A DNA stretch of 64,000 nt, taken from the NCBI RefSeq assembly GCF_014108865.1, contig NZ_CP053928.1, positions 3,224,001 through 3,288,000 of the forward strand. Direction: 5' to 3'. Source of the DNA: Nocardioides sp. WS12 (GTDB lineage: Bacteria > Actinomycetota > Actinomycetes > Propionibacteriales > Nocardioidaceae). The notes under the pieces are model-generated. The model was given only the letters and a program-made list of their open reading frames with translations. It did not search any database and was not told where the DNA came from. A program made the translations under genes and the position numbers. Shown in pieces: positions 9,245 to 17,734 of the stretch; position 1 is the first letter of the stretch, and each line of letters opens with the position of its first letter.

Positions 9245-11191
9245 GTGACCTTCACTCCGCGTCAGGTCCGGGCCATGGGCCTGATCGCCGACACGTTCGC
9301 CGCCCGAAGTGACGGCATTCCGTCCCCGACCGACGTCGGTTCGCACGAGCTCGCGCTTTCCATCGCTGCCGCCAATCCGCGGCTCGGTGAAGTGCGCCAG
9401 CTGAAGGGCCTGCTGGACCTGTGGGACACCCGGTCGCTCGGCCTGGCTCTGACCGGGAAGCCGCGCCGGTTCTCGCAGTTGAGCCAGGGCGAGCGCGAGC
9501 AGGTACTCCTGTCGCTCTCGGACTCGCGGGTCGGCGCCAAGCGGGTGCTGTTCCAGGGCCTGAAGGGCGCCTCGCTCCTGCCGTACTACATGAGCGCCGG
9601 CGCACCGCTGTGGGACCGGATGGGTTACCCGGGGCCGCTCGGACTGGTACCCGACGCGCCCGCCTCCCCCATCACGCCGCTCACGATCGACCGCGACACG
9701 GCCATGAGTTGCGACGTCGTGGTGGTCGGCTCCGGCGCCGGCGGTGGTACGGCGGCCGGCGTCCTGGCCGCAGCAGGGCTCGATGTCGTCGTACTCGAGG
9801 CGGGTGGGCAGCACGACCAACGGGACTTCGACGGCGGCGAGGAGTCGGGCTTCATGAACCTCTACGCCCTCGCCCCGCAGAGCACCGCCGAAGGGCAGGT
9901 GGCGCTGATGGCGGGCAAGGGCCTCGGCGGCGGCACGGTCGTCAACTACACGACCTCGTTCCGCACCCCGGATCACGTCCGTGAGGAATGGGCCTCCCAC
10001 GGCGCCAGCCAGTTCGCGACCAGCGAGTACGCCGCCTCGCTGGACGCCGTGTGCGCCCGGCTCGGCGTCAACACCGACCACGACAAGGCGGCCCCGCGCG
10101 ACGCGATCCTGGAGCGCGGCGCGCGAGCTCTCGGCTGGGACGTCGCGGCGATGCCGCGCAACGTGCTCGGCTGCGACCAGGACGTCGAGTGCGGACGCTG
10201 CGGCATGGGCTGTCGCCTCGGGGCGAAGCAGTCGACTGCGACGACCTGGCTGGAGGACGCTGCGGCGGACGGCGCCAGAATCTGTACCGGTGTCATCGTG
10301 CGCACAGTCACGACCAGCTTCGGCCGGGCAACGGGTGTCGAAGGCACCACGACAGACGGGCATCGCGTGCAGGTACGGGCCCGGGCCGTGGTCGTCGCTG
10401 CCGGCGCGATCCAGACGCCGGCGCTGTTGCAGCGCTCCGGTCTCGCCAACCCGAACATCGGCCGTCACCTGCGCCTGCACCCCGCCACCGCACTGTGGGG
10501 CCGGATGGAAGAACCGGTCGACGGCTGGGTCGGCGCCATGCAGAGTCGGTACGTCGACAAGATGACGGACCTCGACGGCAACGGCTACGGCGTCCTCTTC
10601 GAGACCGCGCCGATGACCCCGGCGCTCAGCACCGGGTTCGTCAACTGGCGCGGATCCGACGACTTCCGCCGCCGGATGAACGAGCTCAGGTCAACGGTCG
10701 GCATCGCGATGATCGTGCGCGACCGTGACCCCGGTGGCACCGTCACGACCGGCAAGGACGGCGAGCCGGTGGTCCGCTACGAGCTGTCGCCGCGCGACAC
10801 CGAGCACCTGATGCAGGGCATGGTCGGTGCCGCGAAGATCGCCGAGGCCGCGGGCGCGAAGTGGATCGCCTCGCCCCACCACAAGACCGTCAGCTACGAG
10901 CCCGGCGTCCGCGGAACCATCACCAGTTTCGAGGCCGACCTCCGTACCGCTGGAGCCGCGCCCGCGACCATCGCCCTCGCCGCCCTGCACATCATGGGCA
11001 GCGCACGGATGGGTGGCTCCGCCGAGACCTCCGCAACCGATCCCGACGGACAGACCTGGGACATCGAGGGCCTGTACGTCGCCGACGGCTCGAGCTTCCC
11101 CACGGCATCAGGCGTCAACCCGATGATCTCCATCGAGTCGATCGCCCACATGACCGCGACCCGGCTGGCCGCACGGTTGTCTCAGCTGTAG
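9245..11191 (+). CDS. GMC-family FAD oxidoreductase (long-chain alcohol / sterol oxidase-like)
   Basis: This is a 648-residue flavoenzyme of the glucose-methanol-choline family. An N-terminal extension (residues 1-150) resembling the helical domain of long-chain alcohol oxidases precedes the FAD Rossmann motif GSGAGGG at 162-168 and ADGSSFPTASGVNPMISI near the C-terminus. A cysteine cluster, CGRCGMGC, lies around residue 320. GTG at 9245 is taken as the start. Its stop overlaps the kshB stop tail to tail by 10 bp. Position beside ketosteroid genes suggests a sterol or hydroxy-lipid substrate, but that is only context; no KstR-like site is seen upstream. Confidence 0.88.
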   Translation: MTFTPRQVRAMGLIADTFAARSDGIPSPTDVGSHELALSIAAANPRLGEVRQLKGLLDLWDTRSLGLALTGKPRRFSQLSQGEREQVLLSLSDSRVGAKRVLFQGLKGASLLPYYMSAGAPLWDRMGYPGPLGLVPDAPASPITPLTIDRDTAMSCDVVVVGSGAGGGTAAGVLAAAGLDVVVLEAGGQHDQRDFDGGEESGFMNLYALAPQSTAEGQVALMAGKGLGGGTVVNYTTSFRTPDHVREEWASHGASQFATSEYAASLDAVCARLGVNTDHDKAAPRDAILERGARALGWDVAAMPRNVLGCDQDVECGRCGMGCRLGAKQSTATTWLEDAAADGARICTGVIVRTVTTSFGRATGVEGTTTDGHRVQVRARAVVVAAGAIQTPALLQRSGLANPNIGRHLRLHPATALWGRMEEPVDGWVGAMQSRYVDKMTDLDGNGYGVLFETAPMTPALSTGFVNWRGSDDFRRRMNELRSTVGIAMIVRDRDPGGTVTTGKDGEPVVRYELSPRDTEHLMQGMVGAAKIAEAAGAKWIASPHHKTVSYEPGVRGTITSFEADLRTAGAAPATIALAALHIMGSARMGGSAETSATDPDGQTWDIEGLYVADGSSFPTASGVNPMISIESIAHMTATRLAARLSQL

Positions 11192-12276
11192 GTGACCTTC
11201 ACGGTGTCCGTGGTCGGCACCGACTGGCACCCGAGGCGGATCCCGTCGTCGAGGTCCTCCTTGTCGAGCACGTCGTTGTGGAGCATCCGGACGTCGCCCG
11301 CCAGCAACCGGATCGCGCACGCCGAGCACTCCCCCTCACGGCAGGAGTACGGCGCCTTGACGCCCTTGCTCTCGAGGAAGTCGAGCAACGTCGTTCGGGG
11401 GTTCCAGTCGTCGAACGTGAACTCCTCGCCGTCCAGTTCGACCTCGACCTTGACCGGACCGGCAGGCGCATCGGCGAAGTCGTCGGCACCGTCGTCATTC
11501 CCGTCGGCGAGGGCGATCTCGGCCGCGGCCTGCTGCCGCATCTCTTCGATGTCGCCGAACGGGTTGCCGCCGAGGGAGACGAACTTCTCCTGGTGGCGCT
11601 GGGAGCGCGGGACCTCGAGCTCCTTGAGGACGGTCGTGACCATCTTCATGAAGGGCGCGGGACCACAGACGAACGCCTCGCGGTCGAGGTAGTCGGAGCA
11701 GAACGCCTTCATCTGCTCGGCCGTCGGCAGGCCCTGGACGGACTCGAGCCAGTGGATCACCTGGAGGCGCTCGGGGTTCTCGGCCGCGAGACGCGAGAAC
11801 TCGTCTGCGAAGATGACCGACTTCTCGTCGCGGTTGGCGTAGAACACGACGATCTTGCCGGTGCCCTCGGCCAGCGCCGTACGGGTGATCGACATGATCG
11901 GCGTCACGCCGGATCCGCCGCCGAACAGCAGGAGGTCGTTGTCGATGGACGCCGGCGTGAAGATGCCGGACGGCGGCAACACGCGCAGCGTGTCACCGAC
12001 GGCGAGGTTGTCGCAGATCCAGTTGGACGCGAAGCCCTCGGCCGTGCGCTTGACCGTGACCGTCAGTGGGCCGCCGTCGTGTGGGCTGCTGGAGAGCGAG
12101 TAGCAGCGGGCGGCGATGCCGGTCTGGTCGCTCGGCACGGCAACGGTGAGGAACTGGCCCGGCTTGTAGGCGAACTTCTCCTCCGAGCCAGCCGGCACGG
12201 CAAAGCTGATCGACTTGGCGTCGGCGGTCTCCTCGACCACACCGACGACGTCCAGCACAAAGGACTCGATGTCCAC
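11182..12276 (-). CDS. kshB: 3-ketosteroid 9-alpha-hydroxylase, reductase component
   Basis: KshB passes electrons from NADH through FAD and a plant-type [2Fe-2S] cluster to KshA, which opens steroid ring B. The 364-residue protein has the FAD motif RCYSLSSSP, the nucleotide motif GGGSGVTPIMS, then a C-terminal ferredoxin domain with Cys312, Cys317, Cys320 (CREGECSAC) and Cys350. GTG at 12276 is preferred over 12288 because GGGGAG lies five bases before it. It is third in the operon after kshA and a small cysteine protein, driven from the KstR-like site at 13785. Confidence 0.95.
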   Translation of the reverse strand: MDIESFVLDVVGVVEETADAKSISFAVPAGSEEKFAYKPGQFLTVAVPSDQTGIAARCYSLSSSPHDGGPLTVTVKRTAEGFASNWICDNLAVGDTLRVLPPSGIFTPASIDNDLLLFGGGSGVTPIMSITRTALAEGTGKIVVFYANRDEKSVIFADEFSRLAAENPERLQVIHWLESVQGLPTAEQMKAFCSDYLDREAFVCGPAPFMKMVTTVLKELEVPRSQRHQEKFVSLGGNPFGDIEEMRQQAAAEIALADGNDDGADDFADAPAGPVKVEVELDGEEFTFDDWNPRTTLLDFLESKGVKAPYSCREGECSACAIRLLAGDVRMLHNDVLDKEDLDDGIRLGCQSVPTTDTVKVTYS

Positions 12277-12333
12277 GGAACTCCCCACACCTGATTCTGT
12301 TGAAGCGACTTGATGGCGATTCGAATGCCCGGC

Positions 12334-12636
12334 TCAGTAGCCGTCGATCGCACCGATCGGGACATCTCCGGCCCGAACAGCGTCATCGATGCTAGTCATC
12401 ATCCGGGAGCAGGGCTTGTGCACGTCCCGCCTGCCGGTCCCCTGATCCTGTCGCGCAAACTCTTGACAATTCGCCCGGGCCTCGGTGCTCCACTGGACCG
12501 AGGTCTGGTGGTCGCTGTTCTTCTTGACCCTGACCGTGGCCAGGCAGTCGAGGCAGGCGACGTCGACGAGCCGCGCCTCGGTGTAGAGCTTCTGCTCCTC
12601 GAGGGTGTCCGGGCTCGCTGGTACGAAGGAGGACAT
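12334..12636 (-). CDS. Small four-cysteine protein between kshA and kshB
   Basis: This 100-residue protein of unknown function starts 6 bp after the kshA stop and ends 57 bp before kshB, so it is clearly co-transcribed with the two hydroxylase components. It has Cys28-x2-Cys31 (VACLDC), then Cys57 and Cys76, a pattern that could bind zinc or an iron-sulfur cluster. There is no signal peptide. An assembly or electron-transfer role for KshAB is plausible by position but unproven. Confidence 0.72.
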   Translation of the reverse strand: MSSFVPASPDTLEEQKLYTEARLVDVACLDCLATVRVKKNSDHQTSVQWSTEARANCQEFARQDQGTGRRDVHKPCSRMMTSIDDAVRAGDVPIGAIDGY

Positions 12637-12642
12637 GGTGGG

Positions 12643-13782
12643 CTACGCGTCCGCCGGTGTCCCGGCCGTTTCGGCCGCCACCTTGGCGAGGTTCTCGGCG
12701 ACCTCGGCGTGCCAGAACTCGTTGGCCTTCGTCGTGTCGACCTCGAACTCGAACCGGTCGACCATCTCGGGCTTGATGTCCGCGACGTCGACGTAGAACT
12801 GCTCGTACCAGCGGCGCAACTGGTAGACCGGGCCGTCCTCCTCGCACAGCAGCGGGTTCTGGACGGCGACCTTGTTCTCCCAGATGGCGACGTCCTGGAG
12901 GAAGCCGTCGCCGAAGGACTCGGTGTACTTCTCAGCGATGTAGTTGACGGTCTTCTCGTCGAGACCTTCGGGTTTGCGCACCGCGATGCCGTACTGGAGC
13001 GTGAAGGACTCCGGTCCCGTCGGGATGTGGCAGTTGATCAGGATGACCTCGGTGACGAAGCCCTTGTAGTCGACCTCGAGCCAGTTGATCATGTACGACG
13101 GCCCGTAGTAGGTCGCCACCGACTTGAGCATCGAGTCCTCGTCGCCGTACCCGCCCGACATGTCGGGACGGCCCTTCGACTCCATGAACTGGGTGGCGGT
13201 ATTGCCGTCGAAGACGTTGCGGAAGCTCGTGGGGAACGCGAAGTGCACGTAGTAGAAGTGCGCCATGTCCGCGACGTTGTCGATGAGCTCGCGACAGTGC
13301 GATCCGTTGATCTGCCGGACGTGCCACGACCACGGCGTGTACTTCTCCGTCATCACGTCGGGCAGCTCAGGCGGCAGCAGATCGTGGTCCGCGGCGGAGC
13401 CCTCGGGGTCGTTCCAGATCAGCAGCTGCCCGTTGCGCACAGCCGTCTCGTAGCGCTGCGTGCGCGCACGCAGCGGCACTCGACGGGCGTAGGGGATCTG
13501 CTTGCACTTGCCATCGCCGCCCCAGCGCCAGTCGTGGAACGGGCAGGCGACCTCGTCACCCTTGACCTCGCCCTGGGTAAGATCCCCGCCCATGTGGCGG
13601 CAATAGCCGTCGAGGACGTTGAGCTCGCCCTTCGAGTCCTGCCAGACGACGAGCTTGGTACCGAAGCCCTCAATCGCGTGCGGCTTGCCGTCACGGAAGT
13701 CGGCAGCGAGGCCGAGGCAGTGCCAGCCGCGCGCGAAGCGCAGCGGTGCGGTTCCCTGATCCAGAAGGCGAGTGTCCGTCAT
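12643..13782 (-). CDS. kshA: 3-ketosteroid 9-alpha-hydroxylase, oxygenase component
   Basis: KshA is the Rieske oxygenase that hydroxylates 3-ketosteroids at C9 and, with KstD, opens ring B. The Rieske ligands are Cys61, His63, Cys80 and His83 (CRHMGG and CPFHDW); the mononuclear iron histidines are His175 and His180 in NVADMAHFYYVHF. These are offset by a constant six residues from M. tuberculosis KshA, and the length (379) agrees with it. The ATG at 13782 is only 3 bp from the KstR-like operator, so the transcript is probably almost leaderless. Confidence 0.97.
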   Translation of the reverse strand: MTDTRLLDQGTAPLRFARGWHCLGLAADFRDGKPHAIEGFGTKLVVWQDSKGELNVLDGYCRHMGGDLTQGEVKGDEVACPFHDWRWGGDGKCKQIPYARRVPLRARTQRYETAVRNGQLLIWNDPEGSAADHDLLPPELPDVMTEKYTPWSWHVRQINGSHCRELIDNVADMAHFYYVHFAFPTSFRNVFDGNTATQFMESKGRPDMSGGYGDEDSMLKSVATYYGPSYMINWLEVDYKGFVTEVILINCHIPTGPESFTLQYGIAVRKPEGLDEKTVNYIAEKYTESFGDGFLQDVAIWENKVAVQNPLLCEEDGPVYQLRRWYEQFYVDVADIKPEMVDRFEFEVDTTKANEFWHAEVAENLAKVAAETAGTPADA

Positions 13783-13784
13783 AC

Positions 13785-13798
13785 TAGAACACGTTACA
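13785..13798. promoter_or_regulatory. KstR-like operator, kshA / fadE26
   Basis: TAGAACACGTTACA matches the KstR consensus TnnAACnnGTTnnA at every defined base. It lies between two divergent steroid operons and could control both. Confidence 0.88.
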
Positions 13799-13820
13799 GT
13801 TTTGTGGTTACCCTAGCAAC

Positions 13821-15008
13821 ATGCACATCGATCTGGAGCCGCAGCAGATTGCCCTGCGCGAAGAGCTCCGCGAGTACTTCGCACAGTTGGTCACCCCCGA
13901 GATCCGCGCCGGCCTGGCATCCGCGACGGGCGAGTTCGGCGAAGCGGGCGTCTATCGCGACGTCATCCGCCAGATCGGCACCGACGGCTGGCTGGGCATC
14001 GGTTGGCCCAAGGAGTACGGCGGCCAGGCCCGCTCCATGGTCGAACAACTCATCTTCACCGACGTGGCCGCCATCGCCGGCGTACCGATCCCCTACCTGA
14101 CCCTCAACACCGTCGGGCCCACGATCATGCGATTCGGCAGCGACGAGCAGAAGGAGTACTTCCTCCCGAAGATCCTGGCCGGCGACCTGCACTTCTCGAT
14201 CGGCTACTCCGAACCCGGCTCGGGCACCGACCTCGCCTCGCTGCAGACGAAGGCCACGCTCGAGGGCGACGAGTGGGTGATCAACGGCCAGAAGATGTGG
14301 ACGTCCCTCATCCAGTACGCCGACTGGCTCTGGCTGGCTTGCCGCACCGAGCCCGACGCGTCGCGCCACAAGGGCCTGTCGATGATCCTCGTGCCTGCGC
14401 AGGCCGAAGGTGTCTCCTACACGCCGGTCCACACCGTGGCGAGCGTCGGCACCTCTGCGACCTATTACTCCGACGTCCGCGTCCCTGCCGAGAACGTCGT
14501 CGGCGAACGCGGCGGCGGCTGGGCTCTGATGACCAATCAGCTCAACCACGAGCGGGTGGCGCTCACGTCGGCCGCTCCCCTCCAGCACTCGCTGACGTTG
14601 GTCAAGGACTGGGCGCGCGAAACCCGCAACCCCGACGGCTCTCGCGTGATCGACACCGAATGGGTGCAGATCGCGCTCGGCCGGGCGCACGCCCGGATCG
14701 AGGCGCTGACGCTGATCAACTGGAAGCTCGCCGCCGACGCCGATCACGGCGTTGCGCTGTCTCCCGCGGAAGCGTCGGCGACCAAGATCTACGGCTCCGA
14801 GCTCGCCACCGAGGTCTATCGCGCGCTGATGGAGGTCGTCGGCCCGCACGCCGGCATCACGGGCGACTCCCCCGGGGCTGCCCTGGCCGGGCGGCTCGAG
14901 CGCTTCCACCGTTCCTCACTGGTGATGACGTTCGGTGGCGGCACCAACGAGATCCAGCGCGACATCATCGGCTACATCGGACTCGGCCTGCCGGCCGCGA
15001 AGCGCTGA
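13821..15008 (+). CDS. fadE26: Acyl-CoA dehydrogenase FadE26-like (ChsE4-type subunit)
   Basis: This is the FAD-binding, Glu-containing partner of the heteromeric dehydrogenase that oxidises 3-oxo-cholest-4-en-26-oyl-CoA in the first side-chain beta-oxidation cycle. The 395-residue sequence matches remembered M. tuberculosis FadE26 through long blocks such as YGGQARSMVEQLIFTDVAAI, FSIGYSEPGSGTDLA, MWTSLIQYADW, TSATYYSDVRVP and FGGGTNEIQRDIIG. NHERVAL at 242-248 carries the candidate catalytic glutamate. It is followed 9 bp later by the fadE27 partner, as in mycobacteria. The KstR-like site is 22 bp upstream and no clear ribosome site is present. Confidence 0.93.
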   Translation: MHIDLEPQQIALREELREYFAQLVTPEIRAGLASATGEFGEAGVYRDVIRQIGTDGWLGIGWPKEYGGQARSMVEQLIFTDVAAIAGVPIPYLTLNTVGPTIMRFGSDEQKEYFLPKILAGDLHFSIGYSEPGSGTDLASLQTKATLEGDEWVINGQKMWTSLIQYADWLWLACRTEPDASRHKGLSMILVPAQAEGVSYTPVHTVASVGTSATYYSDVRVPAENVVGERGGGWALMTNQLNHERVALTSAAPLQHSLTLVKDWARETRNPDGSRVIDTEWVQIALGRAHARIEALTLINWKLAADADHGVALSPAEASATKIYGSELATEVYRALMEVVGPHAGITGDSPGAALAGRLERFHRSSLVMTFGGGTNEIQRDIIGYIGLGLPAAKR

Positions 15009-15017
15009 GAGGCGACC

Positions 15018-16067
15018 ATGGACTTCCTCTTCACCCCCGAGCAGGATGAAGCCGCCGAGCTCGCGGCGCAGATCCTCGCTGACAAGACGACCAACGACCG
15101 CCTCAAGCAGGTCGAGGCCGGCGGCGACCGCTTCGACCGCGACCTGTGGGCAGACCTGGACACCGCCGGCCTGCTGACCCTGCACGTCCCGGAGCAGTAC
15201 GGCGGCGCCGGCCTGGGCCTGATCGAACTGGCCCGGGTCCTGGTCGAGGTCGGCCAGCGCGTGGCACCCGTTCCGCTGGCCGTGCACGGAGCCTGCACCG
15301 CACTGCTGTCCGAATTGGGCGTCGACCCCGGCACGAAGCTCCACGCCGCTGCGGTGGCCGAAGAGCGCGCGCACCTGCCTGCTGTCCCGGTCGTCACCGC
15401 CGATGGTGCGGGCGCCCTGACCGGCACCAAGACGCTCGTCCGCGCCGGCATGGCGGCCGACACCTACCTGGTCACCGCCGCCGGCCCTGACGGGCCGGGC
15501 GTGTACGTCGTCGATGCGACCGCGCCCGGCATCGAACGGGTCGCGCAGAAGACGAGCGATGGCGACCTCGCGGCCCAGGTCACCTTCACGGGCGCGTCAG
15601 CGACCCGGGTCGGCGACGCGTCGACCGCGACACGTCTCGGCGAGTTGCTCATCACCCTGGCGGCGGCCGAGCAGCTCGGTGTCACCGAGGGCGCGTTGAA
15701 GCTGACGGCGTCGTACGCGAAGACACGGGAGCAGTTCGGCCGTCCGATCGGCACCTTCCAGGCGGTCTCGCAGCGCCTGGCCGACGGCTTCATCGACGTA
15801 CTCGGCCAGCGGCTGACGCTGTGGCAGGCGGTGTGGCGCCTCCAGGAGGGCCTGCCGGCCGCGACCGAGGTCGCCACCGCGAAGCTCTGGGCCGCCGACG
15901 CTGGTCACCGGATCGCCCACACCACTGTCCACGTGCACGGCGGCGTCGGCATCGACATGGACGGCGAGGCGCACCGCTACTTCACCAGCGGCAAGCGGTT
16001 CGAGTTCCTGTTCGGCGGAGCCACCGAGCAGGCGCTGCTGATCGGCCGTGCTTTCGCGGCCAACTAG
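15018..16067 (+). CDS. fadE27: Acyl-CoA dehydrogenase FadE27-like (ChsE5-type subunit)
   Basis: This is the second subunit of the alpha2-beta2 steroid acyl-CoA dehydrogenase. At 349 residues it is a little shorter than M. tuberculosis FadE27. The C-terminal half aligns by eye: TREQFGRPIGTFQAVSQRLA, then GFIDVLGQRLTLWQA, HRIAHTTVHVHGGVGID and HRYFTSGKRFEF. Its middle is divergent and lacks an obvious catalytic glutamate, as expected for the partner subunit. ATG at 15018 follows a GAGAGG ribosome site. It converges on the metallo-hydrolase gene with a gap of a few bases. Confidence 0.92.
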   Translation: MDFLFTPEQDEAAELAAQILADKTTNDRLKQVEAGGDRFDRDLWADLDTAGLLTLHVPEQYGGAGLGLIELARVLVEVGQRVAPVPLAVHGACTALLSELGVDPGTKLHAAAVAEERAHLPAVPVVTADGAGALTGTKTLVRAGMAADTYLVTAAGPDGPGVYVVDATAPGIERVAQKTSDGDLAAQVTFTGASATRVGDASTATRLGELLITLAAAEQLGVTEGALKLTASYAKTREQFGRPIGTFQAVSQRLADGFIDVLGQRLTLWQAVWRLQEGLPAATEVATAKLWAADAGHRIAHTTVHVHGGVGIDMDGEAHRYFTSGKRFEFLFGGATEQALLIGRAFAAN

Positions 16068-16988
16068 TCACACGAGACCGCGCCAGGGGTCCTCGCGCTG
16101 CCAGACCTTCGGGAAGTGCAGCGCGACCCCCTGCGCGGTCGCGAGTTCGTCGAGTACCCGCATCGTGACGTCGAGGTCGTCGCCCGCGTAGGGAAGCGCG
16201 CGCAGCGGCTGGTCAAGGGGACGGAAGAAGTCGTCCCAGTGGGTGAGGACGACTCGTCGCGCACCGACGGTCTCGACCGTCTCGGCCCAATACGTCCGGA
16301 TGTAGTCCTCGTTCTGGATCCCGAGTTGGCCGACCCCGAGGTAGGCGACATCTGCCTGCCGTCCGGCGAGCGACCCGGCGACGTACCCGGCACTACCCTG
16401 GAGCAATGCGGTACGACCGCTCGTGTGCTCAACGAGGATCGACCACGCCTCGCCGCACTTGTAGGCGCCGGTCTTCACCGGGGGAACCAGCGGTTCGGTC
16501 ACGACGCCCGGGAAGCGGTCCGGCGGGCAGTGGTGCGACTCGACCAGGGTGAGTGTGAAGGCGCCGTACGTCATCGGTTGGCCCGGAATCGCCACTTTGA
16601 TCCGGTCCGCAGCGAGGCCATGACCCCGGCCGATGTTGGCCGTCGACTCGCCGCCGACCAGGACTGCACCGGTCCGGTCGGCCACGACCGCCGAGTCCAG
16701 GGCGTGGTCGTAGTGCGTGTGGACGGGCAGTACGGCATCGAGCTGGTCCACGCCGGCGCGGGCCAGACACCGGGCGATCCGGTGCCGGTCCGGCGCCATC
16801 TTGCCGACCGCCGTCCTGAGCAACGGCGGACGCGAGAAGAACCCGTCAGTCATCACCGCCGAGGAACCGTCATCGAGCAGCAGGCTCGCGACGCCGAGGA
16901 AGGTCACCCCGAACGCGCCTTCGGCCTCGGGTACGTCGAACCGGTCCGCGTAGTCGGCGAGGTCAGGGCGGCCGAGTTTGAGGCGCAT
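16068..16988 (-). CDS. Metallo-beta-lactamase-fold hydrolase (UlaG/L-ascorbate lactonase-like)
   Basis: This is a 306-residue MBL-fold protein with HTHYDHALD (metal motif HxHxDH) around residue 91 and VLTHWDDFFRPL near residue 265. There is no signal peptide. The longer open frame upstream overlaps the SDR gene and is rejected; ATG at 16988 lies 5 bp after the SDR stop, so the two are co-transcribed. The substrate is unknown; a lactonase-type reaction in steroid or hydroxy-acid metabolism would suit the neighbours but is inference. Confidence 0.82.
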   Translation of the reverse strand: MRLKLGRPDLADYADRFDVPEAEGAFGVTFLGVASLLLDDGSSAVMTDGFFSRPPLLRTAVGKMAPDRHRIARCLARAGVDQLDAVLPVHTHYDHALDSAVVADRTGAVLVGGESTANIGRGHGLAADRIKVAIPGQPMTYGAFTLTLVESHHCPPDRFPGVVTEPLVPPVKTGAYKCGEAWSILVEHTSGRTALLQGSAGYVAGSLAGRQADVAYLGVGQLGIQNEDYIRTYWAETVETVGARRVVLTHWDDFFRPLDQPLRALPYAGDDLDVTMRVLDELATAQGVALHFPKVWQREDPWRGLV

Positions 16989-16993
16989 TCCGG

Positions 16994-17647
16994 TCAGCCC
17001 GTGTAGGGAAGCTCGGTCTGCCAGCCGGACTCGTCCTGCTCCACCGCGGCACGCAGTGCGAGGGCGACGTTGTCGGGCGTGAACGCGCCCTCCTTCGCCA
17101 GCATGCCGCGCACCGTCACCGAGACAGCGCGAATGCCGTCGTCCTTGAGGGTCGCGTCGATGCTGCGGACGAGGTTCTGGACGCCGGCCTTCTGCACGCC
17201 GAGCGAAGCGGCACCGAACCACGGAGAGTCGGCGGCCATGCTGCCGGTGACGGAGATCCGGGCGCCGCTGTTGAGGTAGGGGCGCGCCGCCTGCACGAAG
17301 GTGAGCAGAGCACCCACGCCGAGGCGGACGTCCTCGAGCAGTTCGTCCGGGGTCAGCGTCAGCGGGTCCTTCTCCCGGTACGCCGACGGGTTGAAGTGGA
17401 TGACGTCGAACTGGCCGACGTGCTCCCCCATCCGGGTCACCGCCGCACGGGTGGCGGCGTCGTCGGTGAGGTCGACGACCGCCGTACCGGCGGTGCCCCC
17501 GGCCGCCTCGACCTCGGCACCCAGCGTTGCCAGGACGCCGTCCTCGGCGCCGAGGAGTCCGACGCCGAAGCCCTCGGCGGCGTACAGCCTGGCCAGCGAG
17601 CCACTCACACCCGGACCGGCACCGGCGATCAGCACATTGCGCGTCAT
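16994..17647 (-). CDS. Short-chain dehydrogenase/reductase family protein (divergent)
   Basis: This 217-residue protein has an N-terminal Rossmann fold: MTRNVLIAGAGPGVSGSLARL, where the usual TGxxxGxG is replaced by AGAGPGVSG. NPSAYREKDPL sits where NNAG would be, and the YxxxK motif is not obvious; the ISVTGSMAADSPWFGAASLGVQKAG region retains Ser and Lys but no Tyr. It may therefore be an atypical or non-catalytic SDR. ATG at 17647 is preferred over the longer opening at 17746, because GGGGG precedes it and the upstream residues are low-complexity. Confidence 0.78.
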   Translation of the reverse strand: MTRNVLIAGAGPGVSGSLARLYAAEGFGVGLLGAEDGVLATLGAEVEAAGGTAGTAVVDLTDDAATRAAVTRMGEHVGQFDVIHFNPSAYREKDPLTLTPDELLEDVRLGVGALLTFVQAARPYLNSGARISVTGSMAADSPWFGAASLGVQKAGVQNLVRSIDATLKDDGIRAVSVTVRGMLAKEGAFTPDNVALALRAAVEQDESGWQTELPYTG

Positions 17648-17734
17648 GCCCCCATTCTTGCCCCATCGCACTTGCCGCGTGACCCGGGCCAGCGTTTCCT
17701 TGAGGGAGGCTGCCGCACGACCACGGAGGCCGCA

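Noticed and set aside
9167..10480. Minus-strand open frame opposite the GMC oxidoreductase
   Set aside because: No recognisable protein; the plus-strand FAD enzyme has clear motifs.
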